DNA of 64,000 nucleotides from Lachnospiraceae bacterium (lineage in GTDB: Bacteria > Bacillota > Clostridia > Lachnospirales > Lachnospiraceae), in the NCBI GenBank assembly GCA_021203305.1, contig JAJQBK010000029.1, positions 1 through 64,000 of the forward strand. Reading direction: 5' to 3'. A program made the translations under genes and the position numbers. The notes under the pieces are model-generated. The model saw nothing but the letters and a program-made list of their open reading frames with translations, was not told the DNA's origin and did no database searches. Below, piece by piece: positions 52,466 through 61,567 of the stretch (position 1 is the stretch's first letter; the number at the start of each line of letters is the position of its first letter).

Positions 52466-53470
52466 TTAATCTGAAATCGTTTCATAATACAACGCTATTA
52501 CATTCTCATCAATCTGTGAATTCTGGTAAAGGTTCAATTCCAGCCCTTCCATGTTCGTCAGATATTCCCCAATAAAATCGGTTGCCTTTCCGGCGCCGTT
52601 CACGTTCATGTGCCTCAGATCCTCTGCTACATCCTCTGCAATAACAAAACCGATCTCATCAATATATTCCTGCGAATTAAAATCAATAAACGGAATTCCA
52701 TATTCCTCCGCATACGCGGCAACGCGATTATGATAACCGTCACTCCAGGAGCCGGATTCATTGCTGGCCATCAGGGACTTGACAATAATCAGCTGAATTC
52801 CGTTTTCATTACAGAACTCCCTCAGCTTATCCACATAGGTAAATTTAAGATAGGCATCCTCTGTCTCATCACCCGTCAAAATGGAATCCTGATACTCACT
52901 TCCGGCCTCCGAATGCAATGGAACATATCCCTTCAGACAGGATTCCTCTGCGCATGCTGATGCAGAGAAAGTGTTTTCGTTAATTTCCCACTCATCATGC
53001 AGTACAAAAACAGGAAATAATACATTGTATGCATTTCTCTTATAGGTAAGCGCCAGCCTTAAATAATTCTTTGATATTCCCATGCTTGACAGCGCGCGTA
53101 TGTCGTTTCCCAGATTTCCATGGGACATGCTTATGGTCATTGCCTCCAGAACTACAACCTTTAAATCTTGATACTCCGAGGCCTCCAGCGTCCATAGATA
53201 GCTGGATATGGCATACTGATTCGAAGTGCCGAAATTATAACTGCTGATTCCGTACCTCTCATACAACTCAATCGGCGAAAAGGTACAATAGGAAAAGCTG
53301 CCGCCCACAAAAATAACCTCAATGGAATTTTCATCACACTCATAAAAATCCGAATGATTGTATGTAGCGTCCTCACCCACATTCCGCAGCGCTATCACGG
53401 AATACACATATAGTAAAAAAAGCTGAATGGCCAAAAAAATGATTGCTCCCGCTATTTTTCTGTTCTTCAT
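52466..53470 (-). CDS. SGNH-type extracytoplasmic acyl-transfer/esterase partner of MBOAT
   Basis: The 334-residue protein has one N-terminal membrane helix (AIIFLAIQLFLLYVYSVIAL) and an outside SGNH/GDSL fold. The nucleophile region is FVGGSFSYCTFSP and the C-terminal catalytic pair is in DLRHMNVNGAG. Such proteins follow MBOAT genes in surface O-acylation systems (AlgX- or DltD-like) and place the acyl group on a polymer. It is the last gene of the fkbH-acp-MBOAT-SGNH operon, 9 bp after MBOAT, and its codons are richer in A/T than the neighbouring housekeeping genes. Confidence 0.85.
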   Translation of the reverse strand: MKNRKIAGAIIFLAIQLFLLYVYSVIALRNVGEDATYNHSDFYECDENSIEVIFVGGSFSYCTFSPIELYERYGISSYNFGTSNQYAISSYLWTLEASEYQDLKVVVLEAMTISMSHGNLGNDIRALSSMGISKNYLRLALTYKRNAYNVLFPVFVLHDEWEINENTFSASACAEESCLKGYVPLHSEAGSEYQDSILTGDETEDAYLKFTYVDKLREFCNENGIQLIIVKSLMASNESGSWSDGYHNRVAAYAEEYGIPFIDFNSQEYIDEIGFVIAEDVAEDLRHMNVNGAGKATDFIGEYLTNMEGLELNLYQNSQIDENVIALYYETISD

Positions 53471-53479
53471 TTCTCTCCG

Positions 53480-55033
53480 TTAAAAAGCCTGGTAAATAAA
53501 ATTTGCAGAGCTGTATTCCATACCGTATTTTCCATAAATCACTACTATAAAAATCAGTGCCGTCCATAATGCCCAGCGAAGGGGCAATGCCCGTCTGTCC
53601 ACCCATGCTCTGGCGGATCCGGCTTTCTCATGCAGCACATCGGCAGCTAATACCAGAGCAAACGCAACCAAAAAGATTACAATATCTTTTTGTGCCAGCC
53701 CCATGCCCTCTGTCCATTCCTGAAAGCTGACGCAAAACACGCTTAAGCCGGAAGCACCTTTTGCAAAAACACCAGGCAGTCCCTGAAAGAATTCCAGACC
53801 CTGCGCCAGAGAGTCTGCCCGGAAAAACACAGAGCCCACCGCAAATATTATATATATACGAAAGCACTGTACCATACGCCAGCCAATACACCTGACATTT
53901 ATTTTGAAAAAACTGGTAAGCTTTTTTAAACGATCCGCACACAGTTCACTGAGCATGAGCACAAACCAGTACCACAGGTTCACACCCACAACATATTTTA
54001 CCGCCCCATGCCACAATCCCAGCACTGTCCAGAGCACAAGCATTCCAAGTTCCGTGGCAATAAATCTGCCGGCCTTTTTCCCGAATTTCTTCTTCAGAGC
54101 TTTGGACAGGCGCACCATAAAACCGCTCTTTAAAAATGGATACAGCACATAATCCTTTGCCCAGCTTCCAAGAGTAATATGCCATCTTTGCCAGAACTCC
54201 CGCAGAGATCGGGAAAAAAACGGCGCGTTAAAATTTTCCGGCAATTTAATGCCAAACAGCTCTGATGTACCGATCACAATATCCATGGCTCCGGAGAAAT
54301 CCGCGTACATTTGAATCGGAAAAATCAGCATCACCAGCCATCGATAGCAGCCCTGATACGTGCCAGGATCAGACCAGACCTCATTCACGATAATTGCCGC
54401 TCGCTCCGCGATGACAAGCTTTTTTAAAAATCCCCACAGGATCCTCTGGGCTCCATGGGCGATATTTTCATAACAGAAAGCATGCTTTTCGTACAGGTCC
54501 TGCAGCTGGCTGTATCTGCTGATGGGACCTGATGTCATCTGCGGAAAATAACAGGCAAATAAAAACAGCTTTCCTATATTTTTCTGCGGTCTGCAGTTTC
54601 CCCAATAGCAATCCAGTATATAACCGATCAACTGAAGCGTATAGTAACCCATACCCAGCGCGGCAATCAGGGAAATGGCTCCCGTGTCCTTCATCGCCGG
54701 AAAAATCCTGCCGACCAGGCTGATCACCGGTATCCAGAAGCTGCTTCCCTTTAACACAAGCCATAAGAACGCATTCACCAACACACCTGTCAGAGCCAGA
54801 TATGTCGCCCGCTTATTCTGCGCCGTTTTACCACTTTCCAGATACAGTGTTCCCAGATACGCAAATATCGTCGATATCGCCACATATACAAGAGTATATG
54901 GGGTTGCCGCCGCGAAATAGAAAAGAATGCTGGCCAGCAGCAGACACATCCACTGCCCGGCTTTTGGCACGATGTAATAAATGACAACTGTGCCAAAAAC
55001 CAGCAGCAAATAGTAAAACGATGTGATAGTCAT
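53480..55033 (-). CDS. MBOAT-family O-acyltransferase (DltB/AlgI-like)
   Basis: This 517-residue membrane protein has about eleven hydrophobic segments. The MBOAT core is visible: FPQMTSGPISRYSQL, SLREFWQRWHITLGSWAKDYVLYPF and the catalytic histidine in TVLGLWHGAVKYVV. In the Dlt and alginate systems this protein passes an acyl group from a carrier outside the cell. Here the donor is presumably the acyl carrier protein encoded just before it (15 bp away), and the acceptor-side partner is the SGNH protein. Confidence 0.95.
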   Translation of the reverse strand: MTITSFYYLLLVFGTVVIYYIVPKAGQWMCLLLASILFYFAAATPYTLVYVAISTIFAYLGTLYLESGKTAQNKRATYLALTGVLVNAFLWLVLKGSSFWIPVISLVGRIFPAMKDTGAISLIAALGMGYYTLQLIGYILDCYWGNCRPQKNIGKLFLFACYFPQMTSGPISRYSQLQDLYEKHAFCYENIAHGAQRILWGFLKKLVIAERAAIIVNEVWSDPGTYQGCYRWLVMLIFPIQMYADFSGAMDIVIGTSELFGIKLPENFNAPFFSRSLREFWQRWHITLGSWAKDYVLYPFLKSGFMVRLSKALKKKFGKKAGRFIATELGMLVLWTVLGLWHGAVKYVVGVNLWYWFVLMLSELCADRLKKLTSFFKINVRCIGWRMVQCFRIYIIFAVGSVFFRADSLAQGLEFFQGLPGVFAKGASGLSVFCVSFQEWTEGMGLAQKDIVIFLVAFALVLAADVLHEKAGSARAWVDRRALPLRWALWTALIFIVVIYGKYGMEYSSANFIYQAF

Positions 55034-55048
55034 GATCCCGCGTCTCCC

Positions 55049-55291
55049 TCAACGTCCCATTTCCATGATAATATCCACCATTTCACCAACATTTTTCATG
55101 GTAATTACTTTCCCCATCGGAAACTTAAAGTGAAATTCCTCTTCCACCGCTACCACCAGATTGATATGCTCAAAGGAGTCCCAGTCCTCAATATCCTCTG
55201 ACGTGGTTTCATCACAAATCTGAATTTTCTCATCGTCAAACACATCCCTGAACACATCATTCAATCTCTCATAAGTACTTTCTCTTGTCAT
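55049..55291 (-). CDS. Acyl carrier protein
   Basis: The 80 residues form a small acidic carrier domain with the phosphopantetheine attachment serine (Ser39) in EDWDSFEHINLVVAVEEEF; Phe replaces the usual Leu after Ser. It overlaps the fkbH stop by 4 nt (ATGA) and precedes MBOAT. By context it carries the group made by the FkbH-like enzyme, and the Sfp-type transferase at 60767-61423 could activate it. Confidence 0.93.
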   Translation of the reverse strand: MTRESTYERLNDVFRDVFDDEKIQICDETTSEDIEDWDSFEHINLVVAVEEEFHFKFPMGKVITMKNVGEMVDIIMEMGR

Positions 55292-57088
55292 TGCCGTTCT
55301 CCTCCGTTTACCTTAATCACCCTGTTTTTATTCACATATAATGGCTCAATCACGTATTCCCAGACAGAATTCCCTGCCAAATCCTCCGAGACCTTTGTAA
55401 AACCCTGAAGCCCATAAAAGCTTTTCACCATACTGTTTTTTGCTGTGAGATAATAATATCCCCTCAATTTTTTGATCCCTTTTTCACGGCACAAATGGAC
55501 AAGCTCATCCATCATTGCAAATTCCATATCCCGTTTTAAAACCCGGCAGCTCATGAGCCACAGGTCTATATGTAAATCTCCCTTCTCCCTGTGTCCTATA
55601 ATCACGCTCACGACGCCGTTATCGCCAAATTTATCCTCCAGCTTCCCATATAAAGTTACATACAGAGGATCCACCGCGATTTTCTCTAATTCCGACTGGC
55701 TATATCTGCGCGTCGTAAGATTAAACTGATTGCTTTTATTGGTAAGCTGCGCTATTCGGGACATATAGATTGGCACAAACGATTTTATTTCCGCTTTCAT
55801 TTCAAGTGAGACAAGATATTCCTCATAATTCTCACAGGATTGTCTTGCCCGATTGCGAAGCATATTTTCTCTGTACATCTCGCTTCTTCTGCCATCCTCC
55901 TGGGAGAGATCTGTCACCTCAAAATAACCGCTTTTATCTATAATTCCGATATAGTGTTCCACATCTTTCATTTCCACAACCGCAGCTTCGGGAAAATTCT
56001 GCCTGATCATTTCCCTTTCAGCAGGATTGTCGTCAACAAACACAAAGCTCTCTGGCAAAAGTCCAAGTTCATCAGCTGTCTCCGCGAGATTTTCCGCCTT
56101 GCTGTTCCAATTGGCCTTAAATGAAATAAAATCTTCTTTTTTCAAAATAGAATCCGGACGTTCAAAGCCCTGAAGCGCCGTATCCTCGCTATTTTTGGAA
56201 TTCACCGTAAGAAGCACTCCAAGATCCTTGTGTGCAAGAATATATTTCTGAAATTCCGCATAGGTCTGTCCAAGAGATGTTTCCTGTCCGATCTCTATGC
56301 CTTCCGCGCCAGCGTCACCAATCACACCTCCCCATAAGGTGTTATCCAGATCAAGGTTCAATACTTTTTTATTTTTTCCGAAAACAGATTTGATGATATT
56401 CGCGACATTGAATGTGGAATAGGGAATTGCATGTACAGACATATCATATTTATACATATGCCAGTAGAACGGGTCGGACCATTTTTCCAGACCGTATGAT
56501 GCCGATTCATAATTGATATCATGTATATAGAAATTCTCATGGGTATCCGCATAATCATAGAAAGCGATGTTTAATCTGGAGATAAAGTTAACCTTTCCCC
56601 TGTAATCCGTCGCATCTTTATTTCCCATAAGGCGATAAAAGGGCAGTTGGAAATTATTCTGAATAATCGGGCAATTGTATGTTTCTGAGAGATGCTTCCA
56701 CAATTCTTCGAATCTCAGATATACATCGTTTATTTTTTGCGCAACAACAGCCCTGTCATCCTTCATGGCAGGGAATTCGTTATCATTTATATTTCTGATC
56801 GATGTGTGAATATAGATTATATCCGGCTTAAAATTTTCAAGCGCAATATTCTGAAACATCCCATCCTCATAAAATCTGTTAAATTCAGATTCGTAAAAAA
56901 CAGGATGAATTCCATAATTAAGCAAAAACAGCTCAAGGATTTTCACTATGTCGTCAGTGGTCGCCCCCCCCCAGAACGGCAACGCGCTTTTCAATCATGT
57001 TTCCATTTTCAGCAATCAGCTTTTTGCGAAGTGCTCTTTTTTTCTTTAATATAAACTCCGCATCAAAAGGATATTCTAATTCCCGCAT
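55288..57088 (-). CDS. FkbH-like HAD-IIIC phosphatase / acyl-ACP loading enzyme, frame broken at a G9 tract
   Basis: The natural start is the ATG at 57088 (MRELEYPFDAEFILKKKRA...). That frame reaches RVAVLGG and then, through nine G (complement of 56964-56972), GDH and a stop. In the next frame the gene continues as GATTDDIVKILELFLLNYG to 55288; the open frame from 56994 therefore has a false N-terminus. With eight G the whole would be 599 residues. Domains: an N-terminal region, the HAD core (LNLDLDNTLWGGVIGD, FVFVDDNPAERE) and a C-terminal GNAT-like part. FkbH proteins load a glyceryl group from 1,3-bisphosphoglycerate onto ACP. It leads the operon with acp, MBOAT and SGNH. Confidence 0.85.
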
Positions 57089-57096
57089 GGTACCTT

Positions 57097-57131
57097 AAGC
57101 CATCTCTCCAATATCATCGCAGAGATGGCTT
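57097..57131 (-). promoter_or_regulatory. Leader hairpin before the fkbH start
   Basis: AAGCCATCTCT and AGAGATGGCTT are perfect 11-bp arms with a 13-nt loop. The 3' arm on the minus strand ends within the AAGG that serves as ribosome site, only 8-10 nt before the ATG at 57088, so folding could hide it. Confidence 0.55.
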
Positions 57132-57176
57132 TGTTCCCCCTTCATTATTATTCCTGATCTTCCTATGTCTTTTTTC

Positions 57177-57205
57177 AGTATACAACCAACCGTAAAATCC
57201 TGCAA
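57177..57205 (-). promoter_or_regulatory. Sigma-A promoter of the fkbH operon
   Basis: On the minus strand TTGCAG (57205-57200) and TATACT (57182-57177) are separated by 17 bp. It lies in the short gap after the membrane gene at 57214, giving a leader of about 80 nt that holds the hairpin. Confidence 0.7.
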
Positions 57206-57213
57206 CGCCAATT

Positions 57214-58461
57214 TCACTGATTTTCTTTCGCCGCAGCTCTGGCGCTTTTCACATCCTCCGCCGTGCACGTCTCCCCGGAATATCTGGCCTTCTCATAAAT
57301 CGCCGCCAGCTCCTTTCGGGAAAGTCCCCGGCCGCACTCCCTGGCGGTCATGGTTTTTAAGCCCTCCGAGGCGTCGCCCTCCTCCACCAGAGTGTGCCTT
57401 CCGTTCCACACTTCCTTTTTATAAATGCGGCGGATCCTCTCTTCCGCACCAAGGAAGCCAAACACACGGGACCGCCCGCTCTTTTGAGTTTTCTCAACAC
57501 CGCATTTTTCCCGCCGGTCTGTCCGGATCTCCTGATCCTGGCCCTGGAGCAGCGCCGCTTCGCTGAAGCGCTCATACAGAAACTTCGCCAGCCGGTAGAC
57601 GCCGTAAACCGCCAGCGCGATCAGCCCCGCCGCCAGGAGTACCATCACGATCCTTTCCAGCACCTGCCAGATCCACCCCGGCTCGCCTCCCTCCAGGCCG
57701 TACATGCCGTCCGATGAGCCGGACGTCTCCTCCGTGACTGTATCCACGATCTCCGTATCCGACTGATTGCGGAACAGGAAATGGAGAATCCACACCAGAA
57801 TGGTCCGAACCACATTCAGCAGATCAGACAGAATGCTTGTCCCCGAAAAGAGGATCATAAGGCCGACGCTCCCCAGGGAAAAGGCTGATACCAGCAGTAT
57901 CCCGCACCGAAACATTTCCCCCTGTGGAATCCGCCCCGCGCTACTGTCATTGGTTACCAGAAAGGAAGAAAAATTTTTCAGGTAGCTGTAAATAAAATAC
58001 AGGCCCAGAAACAGCAGGGCCGGAGAGAGATAATACATGCCAAGGCCGCTCTGTCCCTGGGAATTATTTAAATATAAACCGCCCGCCGCAAGGCACACAG
58101 CCACCACCGGGTGCACCGGAGCCCCCAGAATGTCCTTTCCGCTGCCTCTCAGCGCAAGAGAATAAATCAAAAAGCCAAGCAGAAACAAAAGAGAGATCGC
58201 GCCGTTTACGGAAATTTCATACAACACCGCGCCAAAAGCAGCCGCGGCCAGCAGATGTCCAGCCAGACAGAACCGGAATTTTTCCCGCAGCCGGAAATAC
58301 AGAAATACCGGCGGCATCAGACAAAACAGCCCCCACCGCCACATCTGGGGGCCGCCTCCCCCCGCGACCCCGATGACTGTCACAGCCAGGGTAAAGAAAA
58401 TCCAGTAATTCATCTCAGACGCCAGAACCGCTCTTAAAATCTGAATCGTTCTGTCTTTCAT
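57214..58461 (-). CDS. Membrane protein of a MoxR-DUF58 operon (DUF4129-like C-terminus)
   Basis: The 415-residue protein has about eight N-terminal membrane helices, a further helix near residue 285 (VMVLLAAGLIALAVYGVYRL), and a cytoplasmic tail (IRRIYKKEVWNGRH...LSRKELAAIYEKARYSGE) like the DUF4129 domain that follows transglutaminase domains in similar clusters. No transglutaminase domain is present here. The start at 58461 overlaps the DUF58 stop as ATGA, so moxR, the DUF58 gene and this one form one coupled operon. Confidence 0.75.
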   Translation of the reverse strand: MKDRTIQILRAVLASEMNYWIFFTLAVTVIGVAGGGGPQMWRWGLFCLMPPVFLYFRLREKFRFCLAGHLLAAAAFGAVLYEISVNGAISLLFLLGFLIYSLALRGSGKDILGAPVHPVVAVCLAAGGLYLNNSQGQSGLGMYYLSPALLFLGLYFIYSYLKNFSSFLVTNDSSAGRIPQGEMFRCGILLVSAFSLGSVGLMILFSGTSILSDLLNVVRTILVWILHFLFRNQSDTEIVDTVTEETSGSSDGMYGLEGGEPGWIWQVLERIVMVLLAAGLIALAVYGVYRLAKFLYERFSEAALLQGQDQEIRTDRREKCGVEKTQKSGRSRVFGFLGAEERIRRIYKKEVWNGRHTLVEEGDASEGLKTMTARECGRGLSRKELAAIYEKARYSGETCTAEDVKSARAAAKENQ

Positions 58462-59597
58462 TTTCCGTTCCTTCCCTCCTGCGCGTTCACCCATCTGACA
58501 TGGGGCATGGCCCATTGTGGGAGAAGCGGCTTTTCCTGCCTCCACACCGGATAAAACCAGACATACTCTTTTCCCGTATCCTGATATTCCCGGACGAGAT
58601 TGAGCAGATCATCATAGGCGTTGACGGAGACAAGGAATGTGATGGTACCGCCGCTTTCTTCCAGAAGCTTTTCCCGGAAAGCTTTTGTGAAATCCAGCCG
58701 CTCCCTTTTGGTATCTATCCGTGCCAGCGCCTTATAAATCTGATCCATCTGCCCGTTTCCGGCTCCCGCCTCAACTCCCACAGGCTCTCCGCTTATGACG
58801 TCCACGCCGTTTCCGTAAAGCGCCACCCGGGTTCCCTGGGAGATAAAATAAGCGGACAGGGCCGCGCAGATCCGGAGGCACATTTCCACCGCGTCGTCCT
58901 TTTTTAATATTCCCAGATCATCGATATTAAAGAAAATCCGGATGGTCTGCAGCGCCGTGTAATTGCGCTGATTGACCTTCAGCGAACCGGTTCTGGCCGT
59001 AGCCTTCCAGTTGATGCTTCTCATGGTATCATAGGGCTGATATTCCCGGATTCCCCGGTACTCAAAGGGATCCTCGATGAGATGCTGCCTTGTCAGGACT
59101 TCGCCGTTGAGCTGCTGGAGAGACCGCACAAACTCCTCATCATAAAAGGGCTTTGGATACACGTACAGCCAGCTGTCCTCCCTACGGCTTTCCGCCATGT
59201 CCGTGGTCATCAGCAGGTCCGTGCTCACCAGGTCAATGCCCATAATTTTATAATATCCGCGCTTTTTTCCCGTGAAGGAGAGCGTCCGCGTGATTCGCTC
59301 CCCGCCCCCGATCTGGAAGACGTCATTGCGGTAAAAAAGATCGCTGACATTGGAGCCCTCAACGTCGTCGAAGGCCAGGTTCCGGTCGGTATGGAACTTT
59401 ACCTTCAGCATAGACAGGGGCAGACGCTTCCGGTTTTCCACAACCTCCAGAAGCTCTCCCGTTTCACCCTCAAAGATTTCCCGGCTTTTAAAGCTGATCT
59501 TCACGCCAAGGTTCCTGTTCCACAGCTTCTGATAGAGCCGCACCTGGACCGTATAGAGCAGCCAGGCCACAATGCCGACCGTAATCAGGGCTATCAT
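58458..59597 (-). CDS. DUF58 domain protein
   Basis: The 379-residue protein has an N-terminal membrane segment (ALITVGIVAWLLYTVQVRL), a beta-rich extracellular-like part, then the DUF58 signature DPFEYRGIREYQPYDTMRSINWKATART followed by a von Willebrand-like domain. These proteins accompany MoxR ATPases and are thought to act in assembly or stress functions at the membrane; the exact role is unknown. Its start overlaps the moxR stop by 4 nt. Confidence 0.93.
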   Translation of the reverse strand: MIALITVGIVAWLLYTVQVRLYQKLWNRNLGVKISFKSREIFEGETGELLEVVENRKRLPLSMLKVKFHTDRNLAFDDVEGSNVSDLFYRNDVFQIGGGERITRTLSFTGKKRGYYKIMGIDLVSTDLLMTTDMAESRREDSWLYVYPKPFYDEEFVRSLQQLNGEVLTRQHLIEDPFEYRGIREYQPYDTMRSINWKATARTGSLKVNQRNYTALQTIRIFFNIDDLGILKKDDAVEMCLRICAALSAYFISQGTRVALYGNGVDVISGEPVGVEAGAGNGQMDQIYKALARIDTKRERLDFTKAFREKLLEESGGTITFLVSVNAYDDLLNLVREYQDTGKEYVWFYPVWRQEKPLLPQWAMPHVRWVNAQEGRNGK

Positions 59598-60538
59598 GAT
59601 GAAAAATCCTCTGTGGGCACAGGCACATTTTTCACAATATTCTCCACCAGCGCGCGGGTATCGCCTCCCTTGCCGTAGCCGTAATTCAGCACAATGCGAT
59701 GGGCCAGAACCGGCGCCGCCACAGCCCTCACGTCATCAGGCACCACATAGCTTCTGTTGTCCAGCCAGGCAAATACCTTCACGCAGCGCAATAGCGCCAG
59801 ACTTCCTCTGGGGCTGACGCCCATCACCACGTTGTCGCCCTCCCGGGTGGCGGCCACGATATTTACCATATATTCCCGCACACTCCGGTGTACATATACC
59901 TGATTGGCCTCAGCCTTCGCCGCCGCCAGTTCCTCAAGCGTCACCACCCGGTCAAGCTCCGCCAGCGGATCCTTCTCCATATAACGGTCCAGAATATCCA
60001 GCTCCTCCTCCTTCGTGGGCAGGCCCATGGAAAGCTTCATCATAAAGCGGTCCATCTGGGCCTCCGGCAAAGGGAAGGTGCCCGCCGTCTCCACCGGGTT
60101 CTGGGTCGCGATGACAAAAAACGGGCTTCCAACCGGCAAAGTCTCCCCGTCGATGGTGACCTGCCGCTCCTCCATGCACTCCAGCAGGCCCGCCTGAGTT
60201 CTGGGCGTAGCCCGGTTGATCTCGTCCGCCAGCAGAATATTGGTAAAGACCGGACCCCTGCGCAGCACAAATTCGTTCCGCTTCTGATCGTATACATTCA
60301 GTCCGGTGATATCGGAGGGGAGCAGATCAGGGGTAAACTGAATCCTGGAAAAATCCGCGTCCAGGGATTTCGCGATGGTCCTGGCCAACTTCGTCTTCCC
60401 TGTGCCAGGAACGTCCTCCAGCAGCACGTGGCCGTCCGCCAGAATAGCCGTCAGGAGAAGCTTTGCGGTCTCCTCCTTGCCGATGATAACCTTTTTTACG
60501 TTTTCAAGCAGACGATCCGCCAGCTCTTTTCCTGTCAT
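59594..60538 (-). CDS. MoxR-family AAA+ ATPase
   Basis: The 314-residue AAA+ protein has GHVLLEDVPGTGKTKLARTI (Walker A), LLADEINRATPRTQAGLLE (Walker B and sensor), VIATQNPVETAGTFPLPEAQ and a C-terminal lid with GVSPRGSLALLR. MoxR proteins act as chaperones for partner complexes, usually with DUF58 proteins. I start at 60538 (AAGGAGG); the 20-codon upstream extension enters a palindromic repeat. It is the first gene of the three-gene operon. Confidence 0.96.
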   Translation of the reverse strand: MTGKELADRLLENVKKVIIGKEETAKLLLTAILADGHVLLEDVPGTGKTKLARTIAKSLDADFSRIQFTPDLLPSDITGLNVYDQKRNEFVLRRGPVFTNILLADEINRATPRTQAGLLECMEERQVTIDGETLPVGSPFFVIATQNPVETAGTFPLPEAQMDRFMMKLSMGLPTKEEELDILDRYMEKDPLAELDRVVTLEELAAAKAEANQVYVHRSVREYMVNIVAATREGDNVVMGVSPRGSLALLRCVKVFAWLDNRSYVVPDDVRAVAAPVLAHRIVLNYGYGKGGDTRALVENIVKNVPVPTEDFSS

Positions 60539-60553
60539 TTTTGACCTCCTTAT

Positions 60554-60757
60554 GTTACTATTCACAGCCGACTTGAGAGATATAAACAGACTCGTCAAGC
60601 GTAGTTTGCTTGTAAGAGGCTGATTATATCTCTCAAGTTGACTGAGAATCAGTCACTTTCCCCCACATAAGCAAAAAGATGAGCGGCGCTTTTTGCCGCG
60701 CCGGACGCGTAGCGGACGCTTTTGCGCATGTGAGGGGAAGCGGCTGTGAATAACAAC
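60554..60757. mobile_element. MITE-like palindromic element
   Basis: Outer arms GTTACTATTCACAGCC (60554-60569) and GGCTGTGAATAACAAC (60742-60757) are inverted repeats with two mismatches. An inner perfect 15-bp pair is ACTTGAGAGATATAA (60571-60585) and TTATATCTCTCAAGT (60624-60638). A further imperfect pair involves CCCCCACAT and ATGTGAGGGG. There is no coding capacity. End sequences recur at 28475-28491 and 21440-21451. Confidence 0.6.
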
Positions 60758-60766
60758 CCTTATCGA

Positions 60767-61423
60767 CTAACTTCTTTCCGGTTTTCCATTCCTCGCGCAG
60801 ACCCACAGCGCATACTCATCCGGCATGTTAATACTCCGGAAAAGATATTCGCCCGAGCTCTCCGCCTCCTCAAGCTCCGCGTAGCAATCGTCGATTCTTT
60901 TATCAATTCCACGGCCTGTACATTTAAAATAACTCTCCAGCTTACAAAAGCTCTGATAATTTCCAATGGACCGGTGAAGCACCTTTCTGGGTTCCTGAAC
61001 ATCAATTCCCACCTCAACATCGCCGGTTACTAAAGCAGCATAGTTACCGGAGTGAGATAAATTAAAGTATGGATAATAATCAGGAGCCTGTTTCCAGGCC
61101 GGCCGCCCCCTGTCGGAAATTTCATACTGTATCCCCTCAGACAACGGGCATCCTCTTTTCTTTTCCTCGTCCTCAATTGTCTGTATTATAATGGCAGGCG
61201 ACAATATTTGCAAGCTGTCGTTTCCATTGGAAGCCCTTTCGTCCATCCGCTCATGCCCCAAAAGCAGCAAAAGACCGGCGCCCACGCGGCGCGCCCGGTC
61301 TTTTGCGTTTCCGGCTTTCAGAGCCTTTTCCTTACGCTCAGAATCCAGCAGACGAAGGGCTGCGGCACAGAGAGCCGCCTCCTCCAGTTCACGGATATCC
61401 ATCACGTAAAGTCTTAATCTCAT
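60767..61423 (-). CDS. 4'-phosphopantetheinyl transferase (Sfp type)
   Basis: This enzyme transfers phosphopantetheine from CoA to the serine of carrier proteins. The 218-residue sequence keeps the family core: YYPYFNLSHSGNYAALV, the metal-binding GIDVQ and FCKLESYFKCTG (the W/FxxKESxxK equivalent). The ATG at 61423 has GAGAG upstream; an internal ATG at 61402 is possible. The only carrier visible nearby is the acyl carrier protein at 55049-55291, so it may serve that system. Confidence 0.88.
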   Translation of the reverse strand: MRLRLYVMDIRELEEAALCAAALRLLDSERKEKALKAGNAKDRARRVGAGLLLLLGHERMDERASNGNDSLQILSPAIIIQTIEDEEKKRGCPLSEGIQYEISDRGRPAWKQAPDYYPYFNLSHSGNYAALVTGDVEVGIDVQEPRKVLHRSIGNYQSFCKLESYFKCTGRGIDKRIDDCYAELEEAESSGEYLFRSINMPDEYALWVCARNGKPERS

Positions 61424-61567
61424 CCTGCCGCTCTCTTTCCTTCGCCCATCTCTGAACGGAATTTTCCCTTTGGCCTTCCCCTCCTGTTTCCTGTTCCACA
61501 GTCCTGCCGCGCAAGCCGTCCCGAAAGCATCTCCCTGTTTCAGGAAAAGCCCCGAGCCAGCAGTTCT

